A DNA stretch of 64,000 nucleotides from contig NC_133030.1 of assembly GCF_048771995.1 (NCBI RefSeq), positions 58,126,001-58,190,000 of the forward strand. The letters are read 5' to 3'. The first letter of the stretch is position 1. Each line of letters starts with the position of its first letter. The DNA is from Taeniopygia guttata (Eukaryota; Chordata; Aves; Passeriformes; Estrildidae). Under the pieces are notes generated by a model. It worked only from the letters and a program-made list of their open reading frames with translations, had not been told where the DNA came from and searched no databases. The translations under genes and the position numbers were made by a program. Positions 1-13,000 of the stretch are shown one piece after another.

Positions 1-298
1 ACAAAACCACACCTCTCACTGCAGGAGCACTGCAGCCACCATTTAACCAGACTGCTACCAACACCCTGACCCACAGGGTGTCAGGTCGGATTCTGACTCT
101 GTCTTTTGTATTACCACATTTTTATTTTATTTATTTTAATTTTCCTAGTAAAGAACTGTTTTTCCTATTCCCATATCTTTGCCTGAGAGACCCTTAATTT
201 AAAATTATAATAATTTGGAAGGAGTGGGTTTACATTTTCCATTTCAAGGGAGGCTCCTGCTTTCCTTAGCAGAGACCTGTCTTTTCAAGCCAAGGCAC
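1..298 (+). mobile_element. ERVL-type LTR fragment (avian endogenous retrovirus fossil)
   Basis: The sequence resembles the 3' part of songbird ERVL (class III) LTRs as I remember them. It has a region around GTGTCAGGTCGG and CTGACTCTGTC, a T-rich stretch, then TAGTAAAGAACTG, then a tail with TTTGCCTGAGAGACCC and TTATAATAATTTGGAAGG, ending near CCAAGGCACA. The 5' end lies outside the window, so I cannot tell whether it is a solo LTR or belongs to a longer provirus. No internal gag, pol or env region follows to the right. It is a fossil of moderate age. The family is recalled, not searched. Confidence 0.65.
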
Positions 299-445
299 AG
301 GTATTTACTGAGGGTATTTACCTCTGCTTTGTTTAAGTCCTGCTTCAGGTACTGAAGTGCCTTTGTGGATCCCACTTGAAACCTTGCATTCCTGATTGGC
401 TTAGTGGGCTTAGCAGACTGTGTTTTAGGAGTCTGTTGGACTCTT

Positions 446-509
446 GATAAGATCAGGTCAAGGTTTTACAGACTTTTAGGAGCCCATAAGACCTTGACCC
501 AACCTTATC
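446..509. repeat. Imperfect inverted repeat, 19-bp arms
   Basis: Arm 446-464 (GATAAGATCAGGTCAAGGT) pairs with arm 491-509 (ACCTTGACCCAACCTTATC) at 16 of 19 positions around a 26-nt spacer. It could be a transposon relic, a hairpin or chance. No terminal inverted repeats or target-site duplication were seen. Confidence 0.5.
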
Positions 510-3500
510 AGTAAATTCAGGCAAGGTTTTGGATTCAGAATCCCCTTATCTTAAACTCAAACATTTATCCACTTTTTTCACTTACATTAGTCAGTGTAAC
601 AAAACATAATACCCCTTCTATCCTTGGACTGTCACAGCTGCAGCCCTTGTGTTTATAAGAGCACTGTAATGAGCCTGCAGTCAGGACCACACCAGTCTTG
701 TCAGCTTTGCCCTCGTGCTCCAAGGCTGGCTGTGCCTCCCACGCACTCTGTATCTCACCAGCAGCTTGGCATCTCACTTTTGGCTCTATTTCTCAGAAGC
801 TGTGTGAGGGAAACCTGCCAAGAAACACTACTCAGCTGACCATAGCAGAAGCTTGAGAAACACAATGGTCAAATGCCAGGTCTGGATTCAGGAACCCAGA
901 GCACGGATGAGGGAATAACAGCAGCTGGACAAGCAGCTTTGTAAAAGAGCTCCAACGGCAGCTGCAAACTCAGGTGCTTGTAAAACAAAACTGAGCAGCA
1001 GAAGGCAAGCAAGGGCTTGGGCATTTTCCTCTTGCTGGCCTCTTCTCACCCCTGAAGCACTTTCACTGAGGCCCAGACAAGACCTGCAGGAGTTTCATTT
1101 TCAGCAGTGTTTTAATCCCCTTTTAAGCCTTTCCTTGCCACCTCCAAGAATGGAAAGGAATCTAAGAGGAAAAAAACCTTCCTCTGTAGTTGCAGGTATT
1201 GATGGTTCTAGGACACACCTGGGCTGAGGACTGCAGAAACCACATCAGGACATGGAAACACTGGATGAGGCACCCTTCTCACCCCTCCATGGTCAGGCAA
1301 AGTTCCCTTCAGCAGCTCCCAGGCAGCAGCAGTTTGCTTTGCCTCTGCTTCCCCTGCACACTGACATATCTTGGGTGGATACAGCCCATTTTCAACCATG
1401 ATTCAGTGGAGAACAAAAAAGCTCTCAAGGGTAGGAAGTGGGGCTAAGGCTTCTTTGGAAGCAGGATTTAGTAATCCCAGTTGCCACCTTTAAAAATCAG
1501 TGCCCTTTGGGCCCCAGCCAGCCCTCAGCTCTGTCAACATCTTTACTGCCAACTTTACTAACAGTCACACAAATGTAAATCTACTGTGAGAAGAGGATTA
1601 AGCCCATTCTGGTTTTATGGCCTATGAAATGTCTCCTGCCCTGCTGCCACTGTGCAGTGATACATAACACAGAAAAGGGGAATTCAGGCTGCTACTCTGT
1701 CCTCAGAATTTTACAGGAAAAAAAATGTAATTCCAGAAACTTTACCAGCCAGCCAAATGCAAATGCATAAAAGGGTTTTTCTAAGGCAGAAGCTAAAGGC
1801 TTGTACCTTGCCAGATGCTGGTTGAAGTACATTTTTTTTTTTTCCTCAAAATAAGATTATCAACAGCAATTTTCCAAGCATTCAAGTTCAGGATTTTGTC
1901 TGCAAGGGGATTAAAGCTCAGGCAAACATCAGCCTGCCTGAACACTGCCCTGCTCCATGTACTGCTCCCACTTGGGATGAGACGTGTAGGGGGCCATGTA
2001 GGAATCCCACTAAAATGATTATTTCTTCACTGATGACTCAGTTGGCTGAGATTTGCAAGGAGGACTGAGGGAATCATATTTATGGTTTCTAAAAAAATTC
2101 AGTTTGTTGTGTTGTTCCTCACTCCGCTGGGCTGATACTTTCATACAAAAAGTTTTCTTTACTATAAAATTTATTATTTAATAAATAATGGGCATATATT
2201 TTAGTTTCAGGTTTCTGTAGTCTCAGAGCTCTTAGCAAGACCCCAGTACCACTAAATAATTGTAATGATCACTAACAGAGTAACTCCATTGAGCTGTCAG
2301 CAGAAAAACAGCTGAGATGAATACTTCTTCAATTAAAGATGCAGAATTATGTGTATTTATGCACAAGCCTGAAAAGCAGATGATATTTAAAATCTTCTTC
2401 AGGGCAGGAGATACAATTAATTTTTCATTACCTTCAACATTTATCGCATTTATCTCTAGCTGGAAAGTCTCATTCATTCAGTGCTTATCTGTGTCAAGTT
2501 GCTGTTGTGTAAGTCTTGTGGGTGACTGAGACTATTTTGGTCACAGGGGGTAGGTAGGGACTATAATGAGATACTACACTGACCCTTGAAAACACAACTG
2601 ATGGCATTTGCCAAAATGGGAATCCATCTCCCTGGCAAACCCTCACATACACACACTCAAACTCTGCTTCATCTTTCAGTCCTGCTCAAAGTCTCTTGCA
2701 GATCAGAGGGAAAAGCAGCGTGTGAAAGCAGACTGCAGTGACCTCTTACTTTGGAATGCAGTGCTGTTTGTTTTGGCATTGCAGATATATTTAGTAAACT
2801 GTCATCTGTCATAACTTGTGTGGGGACAGAGCCCATATTTTGAGAGACGTTCGCTGTCCTGCATTGCCTGGAGTCCATACATTGCTCTGTCATTTAAACA
2901 CTGGTCTATTTTAAGAGTGTTAGTGGACACATCCTCTTCCTTATCCCACCATGAAGCCCCTGAAGTCCCAAATGCTCATGCACAACACAGCAGGTTTTTA
3001 GCCAAGCCCTCTTCTCCTAAGTAAACAATCTGATATTTATTTACAAGGAGTTTTCCTGAAACCCAGGGAAATGCATGCTAAATGAGCCACTTGAGTTTCT
3101 GACTGTGTGACACGCTGTCCCTTGAGGTGTGGCCTCAGCCCCCCAGGGGTGTCACCCTCCCTGTGACAAACCCAGCTATTTTTGGCCACCATGGCCCTGG
3201 TGTCAGGCGCTGTCAGGGGGATCTTCTGCTCCACGGGAGCACGTGTTCCAACAATCCCATTCCGTGCAGGCAGCCACCAGGCAAATGTTAGTCCCAGTCA
3301 CAGGTTTGCTTGTTCATCCTCTGACCACAGAGCAACACCTTAATTGAATTTGCAGGATCAAATAAACCCCTCATGTTATTTTGTGTGCAGCCCAAATATC
3401 AGCAGTCACCCTCCCATGTCAAGGAAAGGGAAGGAAATGACTGCAGGAAGAGTCCATGCCAGCACAAAGCTGGGGTTAAATCACCAGGATTGGTGCAGCA

Positions 3501-4330
3501 TTGCTGTGATTTCACCCCCCAGACTCTGCAGGGCCCTACAGGTGGGACCCATGAACCCCTGGTCTCCCCACACCTCCCCACAGCCTTGCAATCCTCCATC
3601 CCCACCCTGGGGATGTTGCACCCCACGTTAGGGTGAACTCACCCAGCATTAGGGCTGGAGACAAGCCTGGCTCAGAGACAGCTGCTCACACCTCCCACAG
3701 CTGGATTTGGGTTCAGCCTCAGAGGGCAGAAATAGCCCCTTTTCCCCTCTGCCAATCAGAACTTCTCCTTTCATTATCACTCCTAAATTACTCCTGATCC
3801 GGGCAAGTCCCAGATGCTGCTCAGATATACACTAGAGACAGCAGGAAGCTGAGCTGCCCCTGCCAATTTTGGGCACCAGAGGAAGGGGCTGGACATCTCC
3901 CCACTGCTATACAGTGAATCCCTGCCTTTTATTCTGCAGAAATTAACTAAAAGCCTTTTCCAAATTTAAACTTCTAGAGAATATCTACTGATACACAGCC
4001 TAATGTAATACATTATCATATATCATGTACTGCTTGCATTTGAAAAAACAAGGTCAAAGGAGAACACCAAGACACGGCACAAATTTTGTGATGATGGCAG
4101 TTCTTCCAGGAGTTGTTATTTTTAGGGTTTGCAGTGCCTAAAATCCAGAAGTCTCCTGTGGCAAAGGAGAAAAAGGGTAAGAAGAGCCTGTACATGGCCC
4201 TGGATGTGTCAGAGGTAATACAGTTGTTGTGCAGGACCTCATTCCTGGCAGAGGCAGGCAGAGGTTGGACCTGTTCAAACCTAAGCTGGACAAACTGGTG
4301 CTTGAGCCTCCTGGGGGTTTGGTGGGCAGG

Positions 4331-4384
4331 GAGCAAAATGGTCTGGGTGAACAAAATGGTCTGGGTGAGCAAAATGGTCTGGGT
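4331..4384 (+). repeat. 18-bp tandem repeat, three copies
   Basis: Three consecutive copies of GAGCAAAATGGTCTGGGT, the second with A at position 3. The unit is a multiple of three, so it keeps frames open on both strands and inflates the apparent open frames here. No function is evident. Confidence 0.9.
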
Positions 4385-4949
4385 GAGCACCTGGAGGGAG
4401 ACTGGAGCTGAGGAGTCCTTGGCAGAGCTGATGCTCATGCAGGTGAGGACAAGGGCAAAGAGGGGGGAAATGTGGGTGTGAAGAGCAATGAAGTCCTGGC
4501 AGGGCCAGGGCTCAGGTGGAGGGGATGATGCAGGGCCTTGCTGCTGCTCCAAGATGCATTTCTCTCTTTTCCTCACCACCTCTAGCCAGGTGGCCTTCAC
4601 ATCTCCTCTGCATCAGACTGATTTATGCATCAGCATAAATCCCAGCTTAAATGAGCTGATGCAGCTGCAGAGCAGTCTGGAAAAAGGTGTGTGATTGGTT
4701 ATCAATGGCTGGCTGGAGCCAGCATGGAGAGCCACGGCTGATGGATCAGGGAAGGGGAGAGCAGGCAGGGCACAGGCTGCAGCTTCTGGAAGCTCTGCTC
4801 TGGATGAGCATGAGCCAGGGTTTTGTTTGAGCTGCTCTAAGTGGGTCAGTCACAGTAGGGTGATCCCATCCTGAGCTGCTTCAGCTGTGCTCTCTCCTTC
4901 CAGGTTCAGTGATAAGAAGTCACCAGAGTGAGTCAGCTCAGCCAGCAGA

Positions 4950-5160
4950 TCCAACAGAAAGCTGCTAGGAAGCCTTTCTTTACAGTGAGTGTGGTCAAAC
5001 ACTGGAATAGTCTTTCTAGAGAGGCTCTCAATGCCCCCAGCCTGTCAGTGTCTAAGAGGCATTTGGACAATGCCCTTAATAAGAAGTTGTAACTTTTGGT
5101 CAGGCAGTTGGATGAGATGTTCCTTCCAGGTCCCTCCCCACTGAGACATTCTATTCCATT
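4950..5160 (+). mobile_element. CR1 LINE 3' end, 5' truncated
   Basis: A diverged copy of the CR1 3' region. It shows the order expected of that family: a TTTACAGTGAGTGTGGTCAA block, ACACTGGAATAG, a poorly matching middle with GCATTTGGACAATGCC, then CAGTTGGATGAGATGTTCC and a tail ending ATTCTATTCCATTCT. The divergence suggests an old insertion. It is non-coding in its present form. Confidence 0.75.
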
Positions 5161-6171
5161 CTCCTCTCCCATGGGGGCACTTTTTGGGATGCTTCTGAAC
5201 AAATTCATCCTGTGGCCATGTCAGCACTAGAGACAATGCAAAGGGAGTAATCTTAAGCATGTGATTTTGTGATGTGGCTGAGCCCATTCACCTGTCCCCA
5301 GCCCCTGAGGTGTGTGCTCTGTCCCTGGTCCCCTCCCCAACGCACTCTGGCTGGGCAGGACTGTGGTGCTGGCACTGGTACCCACTGAGCATGCAGCCAC
5401 CTTGTCCTTCAGGGATCTGAACCAACCAACAGCTCATTTCAAGATGTTAAAATAGCCTCAGGCTGGGCTGGTTGAGTGCCCTGGCAGGCCATGCTGGGAG
5501 CTAAGAGTGAGGGGTGGGGGAACTGGATGTGCTGGTGTTTGATGCACAGAGCTGCTCCCCAAAGCCACCCTCCAGTGTGACCTTGCAGCAGGAGCTGCTG
5601 CTCCCCAGCAGATGTGCAGTGAACTGTCCCAATATGCAGCAAGGTCCAGCACAGGCCTCCAGATGTGCCACCAAACCCAACAAAAAACCAGGTCAAGGTC
5701 CCTCCAGGCCATACAAACCAAGCTGCATGTGCACGAGCAGACTGCATTTCTATAAAAGAACATGACTTTTTAGGACAAAACTCAGCTCTTGCTAGTGCAA
5801 GGGGAAGTAAGCTGGGTGTGGGAGAGCGTGTGCTTGCTGGAGCAATGAAACAGTTCATCTCCAAGTGCCTGATGAGCCCCAAAAAAGCCCTATGTGACAC
5901 AAAAATGCTGTAATTTCACTACCACCGTGGACTAAACCAAAATGTCAATCTCACTCAAGTTCAAAGTATTACTCCATGCTGTTTCAATAACAAAGTTCAC
6001 TGCATAATTTTGCTCTGTGCTCTTTATTCACCTCAGGCAAGTCCAAAAATTAAATGGCATCGGGATAAGAAGCCAGAGCTGAAGTTGCTCATTGCTGATG
6101 TTTAGTCTGTGCCATTAAACCTTCATTTTTGGTTCTACTAATCCTTTATTTTCATGACAAGTTTGAAGAGC

Positions 6172-6187
6172 CATTGTAATTACAATG
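6172..6187. repeat. 16-bp perfect palindrome
   Basis: CATTGTAATTACAATG is its own reverse complement. It lies about 40 bp before the hairpin at 6229 in the same AT-rich block. It has homeodomain-like TAATTA content, with no proven role. Confidence 0.7.
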
Positions 6188-6228
6188 TAATGAAAAGGCT
6201 GAATCCAGAGAAGTAGCTGCAGAAGGGA

Positions 6229-6265
6229 AATCACCTCCTGCGCTTTGTATTTAGAGGAGGTGATT
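6229..6265. repeat. Perfect 11-bp inverted repeat (hairpin)
   Basis: The arms AATCACCTCCT (6229-6239) and AGGAGGTGATT (6255-6265) are exact reverse complements with a 15-nt loop. The arms contain CACCT/AGGTG E2-box cores as bound by ZEB/SNAI proteins, so this could be a paired regulatory site. That reading is inference. Confidence 0.75.
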
Positions 6266-7339
6266 AACTGTACATTTCAGGAATGGATTGAAGTGATGAA
6301 TTTAACAAAGTTCAATAATCAGGAAATCTTAATTTAAAATATCTCTCTGCTATTTTAAGTTTCTTTTTGCAATGGTTCTCTGCAGTAATTTCAATTTTTA
6401 AAGGAAGATTAGGTTTAGAGGCCATCAGAATTAATTAGCTGTGACTAACCAGGAAGGCACCTGTGGCCTTTACTTATTCCAGTAAAAGTCTGTATCTTAT
6501 ATGCATTTATTCAGATTCCTACTTATATTTTAATGAAACTATTAGAAATTTTAATTAAACTATTAGAAATGGTGTCTAATGCTTCTTTTTTAACATGATT
6601 ATTTTTCTCTTAGGTCGGGTCGGGTTACAATTAAAAATGAGTATACGAGTGCTTTAAAATTTGATTTTACTCTCTAAAGTAACTGAATACATACAGGAAA
6701 TTACACATAACTTACACTTTAAAAAAAAACAAACAACAAAACAAAGTGATTCATTAAACAAAGAAGCTTTTCCTGTAATTGGATTTGGAGGGTTTTTTTC
6801 TGGATTTTAAGAAGTGCTAGCTCTCGTCCTCAGCCATCTTCCTTTCCTAGGCAGGAGGAAAATAAAAAATATTTAATCCAATATTGCACATGTTGGTGGC
6901 CATTATACAGGTTGGAGGATAATGAAAAAGAAGTTTTCTTCTTTTTCAGTCGTCAGTGAGCTTCTTGAGCTGTTCTTAGCCAGCTAAGCAAATAAACTGG
7001 AAATAGAAATACTCTTTCAGCCCCAGCAGACAGGCTCTTGTCAGATGCAGAACTCGGTGTTGACTGCTGGACCCTTGGCCATTGCAGAGCAGCTGCGGGT
7101 CACATTTAATTTTTAAAAAAGCCAATTTCCAGCAGAATAAATACAATTAAACACCTCCAGTGCCCAGAGGGGCTGTTTGGAGGGCAGTGCCAGGCGCTGG
7201 GGTGGGCTCCCATCCAGGGGCAGATCCTCCCAATGATGCCAAAAGCGTTTTGGGACAAATCTCCTCTGGAAAGTGTCTGGTGCAGGTGCGTCCCCACCAG
7301 CCCGCTGGAAGCCTGGCTAAATGAGGGAGCCTCATTAGA

Positions 7340-7465
7340 GACTTTTAATTAACCCGCGGTGATTTGCAGGAGGCACGCTGACATCTAGCGGGGAGTCCGC
7401 GTTACTCGGGCAGCCGGCGGAGATTTTGGGAGGGATTTTGGACAGGCGCCAGTAAAGAATCGGGT
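7340..7465. promoter_or_regulatory. Small CpG cluster with a CTCF-like motif
   Basis: This short stretch is clearly richer in CpG than its surroundings (CCGCGG, TCCGCG, CTCGGGC, GCCGGCGG). It includes TGACATCTAGCGG at 7379-7391. On the - strand that reads CCGCTAGATGTCA, one base off the CTCF core as I remember it. It may be an enhancer, insulator or minor promoter. No exon is recognised beside it. Confidence 0.3.
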
Positions 7466-9901
7466 GAAAGTCAACATCAATGACTTGTGTAGCCCCCAGT
7501 TTCTGGGGCAGAGCTGATACCCGGCACTGAGACCAGCCCCGTGGTTTTTCAGTCTGTTTTAAGCACTAAGGAGTCAAACCTTCTCAAGCCAGCCTTAAAA
7601 TTGAAGGGTTAAAGCAGCAGCAGGAAGGGATCTTGATGTCGAGCTTGACTCTGTTTTGTATTACCACCTATTTTGCAGTACCGAGATCAATGTTGCCTGC
7701 TTACATAAGCACTGAGCAGGGGCATGTGCTGGATGTTGCTGCTCCAGAGTAATACCTGACAATACCTATGGAAACAAGAGATATCAGAATTTTTATGTCT
7801 ATAGTCCATGCCTCTCCCTCTGCTTCTAAAGGACAATGTTGCCAACAAGTTGGATTAGAAGAGAAGTTTAAGGAGGAGGTGTTTGCCTGGAAACCTGAAA
7901 AGGCAATAGGCAGTTTCATAGCCCTGATTGATAAGAACAAAGATATTGAAGGGAATGATAAGCCTCCCACATTTTAGAAACAACTGCGAGATGAAGGTGG
8001 GAGAGCCCATGGTGGACTACTTGAAAAACCTGCTACTGCAAGAGCCAGCAAGGAGAGGCTGTACAACCAGGGGAGCTGTGCTTTTAAGGTTTATTTTGCT
8101 TTTTAACTCAAAGTGGATGAGGTGTACCCATACAGACTCTGTTTGGAGTATGCTATTGCATGTCGGGACAAATCCTTTAGACTGTAAAGATTAAATTCCT
8201 CCAAGAGCTGACTTTTCTACAGGAAACATGGAGACAGAAGCAGCTTCCAGGAGAGGGGCAGCAAGGCAGTATTGGCAGGGTTGCACAGGCCCACAAACCA
8301 CAGTTTTGAGCATAAGCAAGAAACATGAGAAAACTTTGCTTTTCCAGATTTGAATTATAGGATCTGTAATCAAACAGGGCATATTCTCAGGCAGTAGAAG
8401 AAAATGTCTACCTTCATTGACTCAAAGAAATTCCTTAAATGAAGGGATTCTTATGGCTTACAAAGAAAATTTACAAAACATGACCCATTTTAGATAAAGA
8501 AAAAAATGTTACCAGGACCTTAAACCATGAGGTTAGTTACACAGAGAGCTAAACCTCAGTTTAGGCTTGTTCATTAAAACCTAACACTAATAGGGAACTC
8601 TTTATTGTTCAGGATCACTGTAGTGCTCAGCCTAAATCTCAGGGTAAATACTTGACTCGTGTTTTCTGTTCTGGGGGTGTATTAAACTATTAAACAGACA
8701 ATAGAGCTGCTGCCCAAATAAAGGGTCTTGTGTTACACAGCCTCCCTTTCAGCTGCTGCAGGAATCTTGCAGACCCTGCAAGGCTTCCTGCCTGTCTTGG
8801 CTGGAATAGCAGGACTTGGATGCAGAGGGATGCTGAATCTCTCATCCACACACCAAAAATGAAACACTGGAGAGCAGGAGTGCTTTTCTGAAGTGATTTC
8901 TGCTGTGGCAGCTTCTGTTAAAGCAAAGTATCTTCTTGAGCAGTTCCCAATATCCTAAGTTATTGTGGTCATACAGCAGTATTTTATTCATTACATTTCA
9001 TTACCTTTTTTTCCTGGTCTCTTTTGTTTGCCTTTGCAGTTTGGAGCTTTGTTAAAGCTTTTTTGGGACCCTAAATTGAATCTCGGCAAAGCTACTCCCA
9101 GACAAAGCAAAGCTGCAGCTGGAGAGAACAAACAGTAATCCCTGCCAGCACGGAGCTGTGTTTGCTCAGTGGAGTGGAGTGCATGGAAACAGCGATGTGG
9201 ATTGAACAGGCAATCACGTCTGCACTTGGCTGCCTGGGAGGATTCACTTCCAGCCTCCAGTGCCAGATCTGGAGACTGAAAATCAATTCCCAGCAGTGCC
9301 TCTTTGGCCAGACAGTATCAGTACTACAGACCCACCCACCATACATGCTTCTGTATTTACTTTCTCTTTTGAAACACCCAGACAAGACACACCAGCACCA
9401 ACCCAAGGGCTTGGACAGCAGCGCTGTGCTCTGGCTCATGTGAGCATGGAGGTGGCAAAGCTGCTGTCACCTTATGTGTGCCAGCTCATGTCACAGCTTG
9501 AATGCTCCTGATCCAATGCCTCCCTGTGCCCCAACTCTTTCCTGTTAATTCTCACAGAGATGTCTGAACTCACTGCTGAGACTCAGGAAACCTCCTGCAG
9601 TCTCCAACCAAGGTGATGAAGCAGCAGTGCTCCTTTTTTATTTATTTACCAATGGTGGCTTGTTTTCATGCCCACTGTGCACCCACAAAGCACATGTCAG
9701 TGCACAAGAAGCAGAAGGCAATGGAAGCAGAAGGGCTCATTTCCCAGCTGTGCAGTCAGGGCTGATATGCAGCTCTCAGGGTCCAGCCCCCTTTAATCTA
9801 TCCTTTCTCAAGGCTTGCAGTAGTTTGTTATGGATCTGTAGCTCCTAGGTTCAGAGGCCTGTGTTCTTGCTGTCCTTATTAAGCAGCACTTTACAACAAA
9901 A

Positions 9902-10092
9902 TTAGAATCATAGAATCTAATTTAGAATCACAGAATCTAAGATTGGAAAAGACCTTTAAGATTATCAAGTCCAGCTGTAAGCCCAGCACACCACCATGTC
10001 CTCAGTTGCCACATCTACACACTTTTTGAACACTTCCAGGGATGGTGACTCTCTACAACTGGTGATACCATTGATTTGAACAGGCTCCTACG
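9902..10092 (-). mobile_element. CR1 LINE 3' end, 5' truncated
   Basis: On the + strand it starts with the reversed CR1 tail (AGAATCATAGAATC, AATCACAGAATC). It continues with GATTGGAAAAGACCTTTAAG, CCAGCACACCACCATG, TTTTTGAACACTTCCAGGG and GGTGACTCTC, the CR1 3' body read backwards. It is moderately diverged and non-coding. Confidence 0.88.
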
Positions 10093-13000
10093 TGACCTTT
10101 TAAAAGTTGAGGGATACAATGCAGAAGCACCAGGTGAAATTTGCAGATAGGCAGAACTTACACTTAAAAAAAAAAATTGAAATTACCTGATTCATTAAAT
10201 AACAGTCAGAACACTTGGACTGTGGAAGGGCAGCAAAGAAACTTCCCTGAAAAATCAGTGGGATTGTAATAACAGCTTGGTGTAAGAAGTTTTGGGCCAT
10301 TTGTCCTGTATCTTGAATTATGTAGAAGGCTGTTAGATTTCTACTGATTGCATTTTTTGGTGATAAATGAAGAAAATGCATTTAAAGGAATTTAAAGGAT
10401 TCAGGAATCTGGGCATACCAGGAAAAGCTACTGCAGAAATTTCATCAGAGAACATTTGCTCATGAGAATTCCACATTTCTCTTTACTGTCACCAAAGTGA
10501 ATCCAGTGCAAACCAGAGAGACTTCCCAAAGTCTTTCAAAAGTCTTCACTAAACTTTGGAAATGGGAGACAGGTGAGACTGCCCTGCCTGGAAACTGTCC
10601 TACATAAGGCTATCAGCATTGGGTGAGAATTCCTGTGTGACTGTGGTTATCCATGTGGGTGAGACTTGTGAATCCCACAATTTTGGGAAGGGTATCAAGC
10701 AGCTGGACTGAACATGCTCCAGTGGCTGAGGCTTTCTGGGGAGCAGAGGACCTGCTGCATCTATGCACTGCACAGCATGCAGGTTCTACAGTTGTGCAGG
10801 ATGTCCTGACTTGTGGGAAGTGCTCATGGAGAGAGTCCATTGGGATTTCAGCTGCTGCACCTCTGGAAATCTGTACCAAACAGAAAGGATTTAACCAGAG
10901 AAAAGCAGCGCATATGTGGCAGCCTTGAGTCCACCTATAAATTCCAGTGCTTTCAGGCATTCTGGCACAATCCCCACACCCAATCACCCTAATTAGCCTC
11001 CTGTTAGCTTTAATGAGCATGGAGAGCCCAATATGAGTGTCCTGGGAGGCCCATGTGTGCCTTCTCACACACGGGTTTCTCTTTACCTTAATCTGGAAAG
11101 CTGACCAATGTGCTCCAAACTATCTGTAATGTTTGTGCACAGGCTGGGAATGACACTCCTCACAACCCTACACATGGGGAACATTTCCAAAATTTCCTTC
11201 CCAGATCCCTTTTACCTTTTGCCTCAGATTTCTAATCTCCTGCTTTAGGTTTCTCTTTGCCCACACTGTGCCTGCCTCAAGGATGTCTAAAGGCTTACAG
11301 TGGCCAAGTACTGCAAAAAGAAGAAATTGGAGTCTCCAGAATAACACCCCAGAGCTTGCAGCAGATCTCACATGGCAGTTGTTGGGTTGGTTGTCCTTGC
11401 TCCCTACTCCCACATCCTGACCTCCCTGGCTGCCAAGTTCCATGTCTACTAGGGCAATGCTGGTGCTTACAGGTATTTTCCTACATGCCTCCCCTCCTCC
11501 TCTAGCTCAGCAGATGCAGTTCTGCCAGTTCACATGCCTAAATGCTGGGATTTATTTGATGCACAGATCGGCACATCCATGCATTTACTACAGGCAGGAA
11601 ACCTCAGGCCTGGCGTGTATTTGCAGATGCATTTATGTAATTAAACATTTAGGGGTAATTTCTCTAATTGCCAAGCTTGACTCGTTAAGCCTCCCATTCT
11701 GAAGATGAAATTCATTTAACTAAAGAAGCTTTATTTTCACAGTCCCCTTCATTCCTATCTATCCCTAATGAGGGCTTTGCCATATCCCCTTTCCCTTGGT
11801 TACAGGTGGGCAGTGGCCAAGGGCTGCTTGATCCTCGCAGCTGGATGCACGTGTTACAGAGGGGCTGCAGACAGGAGTGTTCTAGGGGGTGTGCTTGCAC
11901 AGTCCCACAGTTTCCAGCAGTTATTTAACCCAGCTGCAGCGTGGCATGGTCATCCCCCTGTCTCTCCTTCTGCTCAACAAGCAGCCCAGGCTGAAGAGCC
12001 CTGTGGGGCCTGGCTGTGCAATGTGTGTGATCCCTCCTGCCTGCAGAGCTCCTGGTCTGTGTGCCCAAGGATGAACCTGCAAATGAGAGAACGCTCTGCT
12101 TTGAGCACAAAGCTGCAAAGACCTCAGCATTATAAACCCCAAACCTCAGCACACGGGCTGTGACTTTGCATTTTGACTACTTAGATAAGAACATGCTGCC
12201 TGTTCTATTACTCTTTACACAGGTTCAGGTTTAATCACTGGAGTGCCAAAGGGAGATATGCCTTCATTCTTGCAATAACTCTTTGCTGCTTGTGCTGAGC
12301 TGAAGGGTCCTGAAGGGATGGAGGTGTTGTAATCATCCCCCAACGCTCTCAGCCTTTCAGAGGAGACAGACTTTCACATGTTGATCATGCAGTGCCCTGA
12401 TCAGCCCTACCCAGCAGCCTTTTGCTAGAGGGTGAATTTTTGTTTCCCCAGATTGGATGGCTTTCCCATCTCTTTTCAGCACATGTAGAAATTATTAGAA
12501 AAATCACCAGTGGATCCAGAGCAGAGATCTGGATAACCAGTCCTTAGCTCTGCAAATGCACTGACTTGTCATGCCTCAAAGCTATGACACAATGAAAATT
12601 AAAATAAAAAGTACAGATGGGTGTTGTCATTATAACCTTTCTTCTCTTTTTTGTGCTCTGGGCAGCTGGGCTTACAGCAACTGCTACATTTATTTGGACA
12701 GGTGGAAAGAAAAATGAGGCAAACTCATTCATCCTCTTAATTCTCTGCAATAGCTCTTAAGAGGTGTTTTTATCTATACAGCACATATAAAACAGGCAAT
12801 GATCCAACACAAAGTTTCATGGTGCTGTCCTTTGGAAAATTTCTCTAATTTGCATGTGGATTTCATGCACCCACAATACACATTCCAGACTTCCATGAAT
12901 AATAACAAATACCCTTTATAGCATGCCAGGGCATGATGTCCCAGCATGATAACAAACCTTTCCTTGGAATTCGGAGGTACCTGCTCCTGCCTGGCACCAT

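Larger units (their letters stand above)
299..4949. other. Intergenic DNA, no gene recognised
   Basis: Open frames here are short, lie on both strands, and match no family I know. The longest, on the - strand at 4016-4600, reads through an 18-bp tandem repeat and looks like chance. The stretch holds one imperfect inverted repeat (446-509) and the short tandem repeat at 4331-4384. Nothing else stands out. Confidence 0.6.
5161..9901. other. Intergenic DNA with an AT-rich block and a small CpG cluster
   Basis: No exon is recognised. Two local structures are listed separately: a hairpin at 6229-6265 inside an AT-rich, repeat-poor block (about 5940-6600), and a CpG cluster at 7340-7465. The AT-rich block reads like conserved non-coding DNA, but that needs alignment to other birds. 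Confidence 0.5.

Noticed and set aside
4016-4600. - strand frame of 194 codons
   Set aside because: It is held open partly by the 18-bp tandem repeat, and the product matches no known family.
7630-7680. Possible second fragment of the same ERVL-type LTR (GACTCTGTTTTGTATTACCA)
   Set aside because: The similarity to the LTR at the left edge covers only about 30-40 bp, too short to call.
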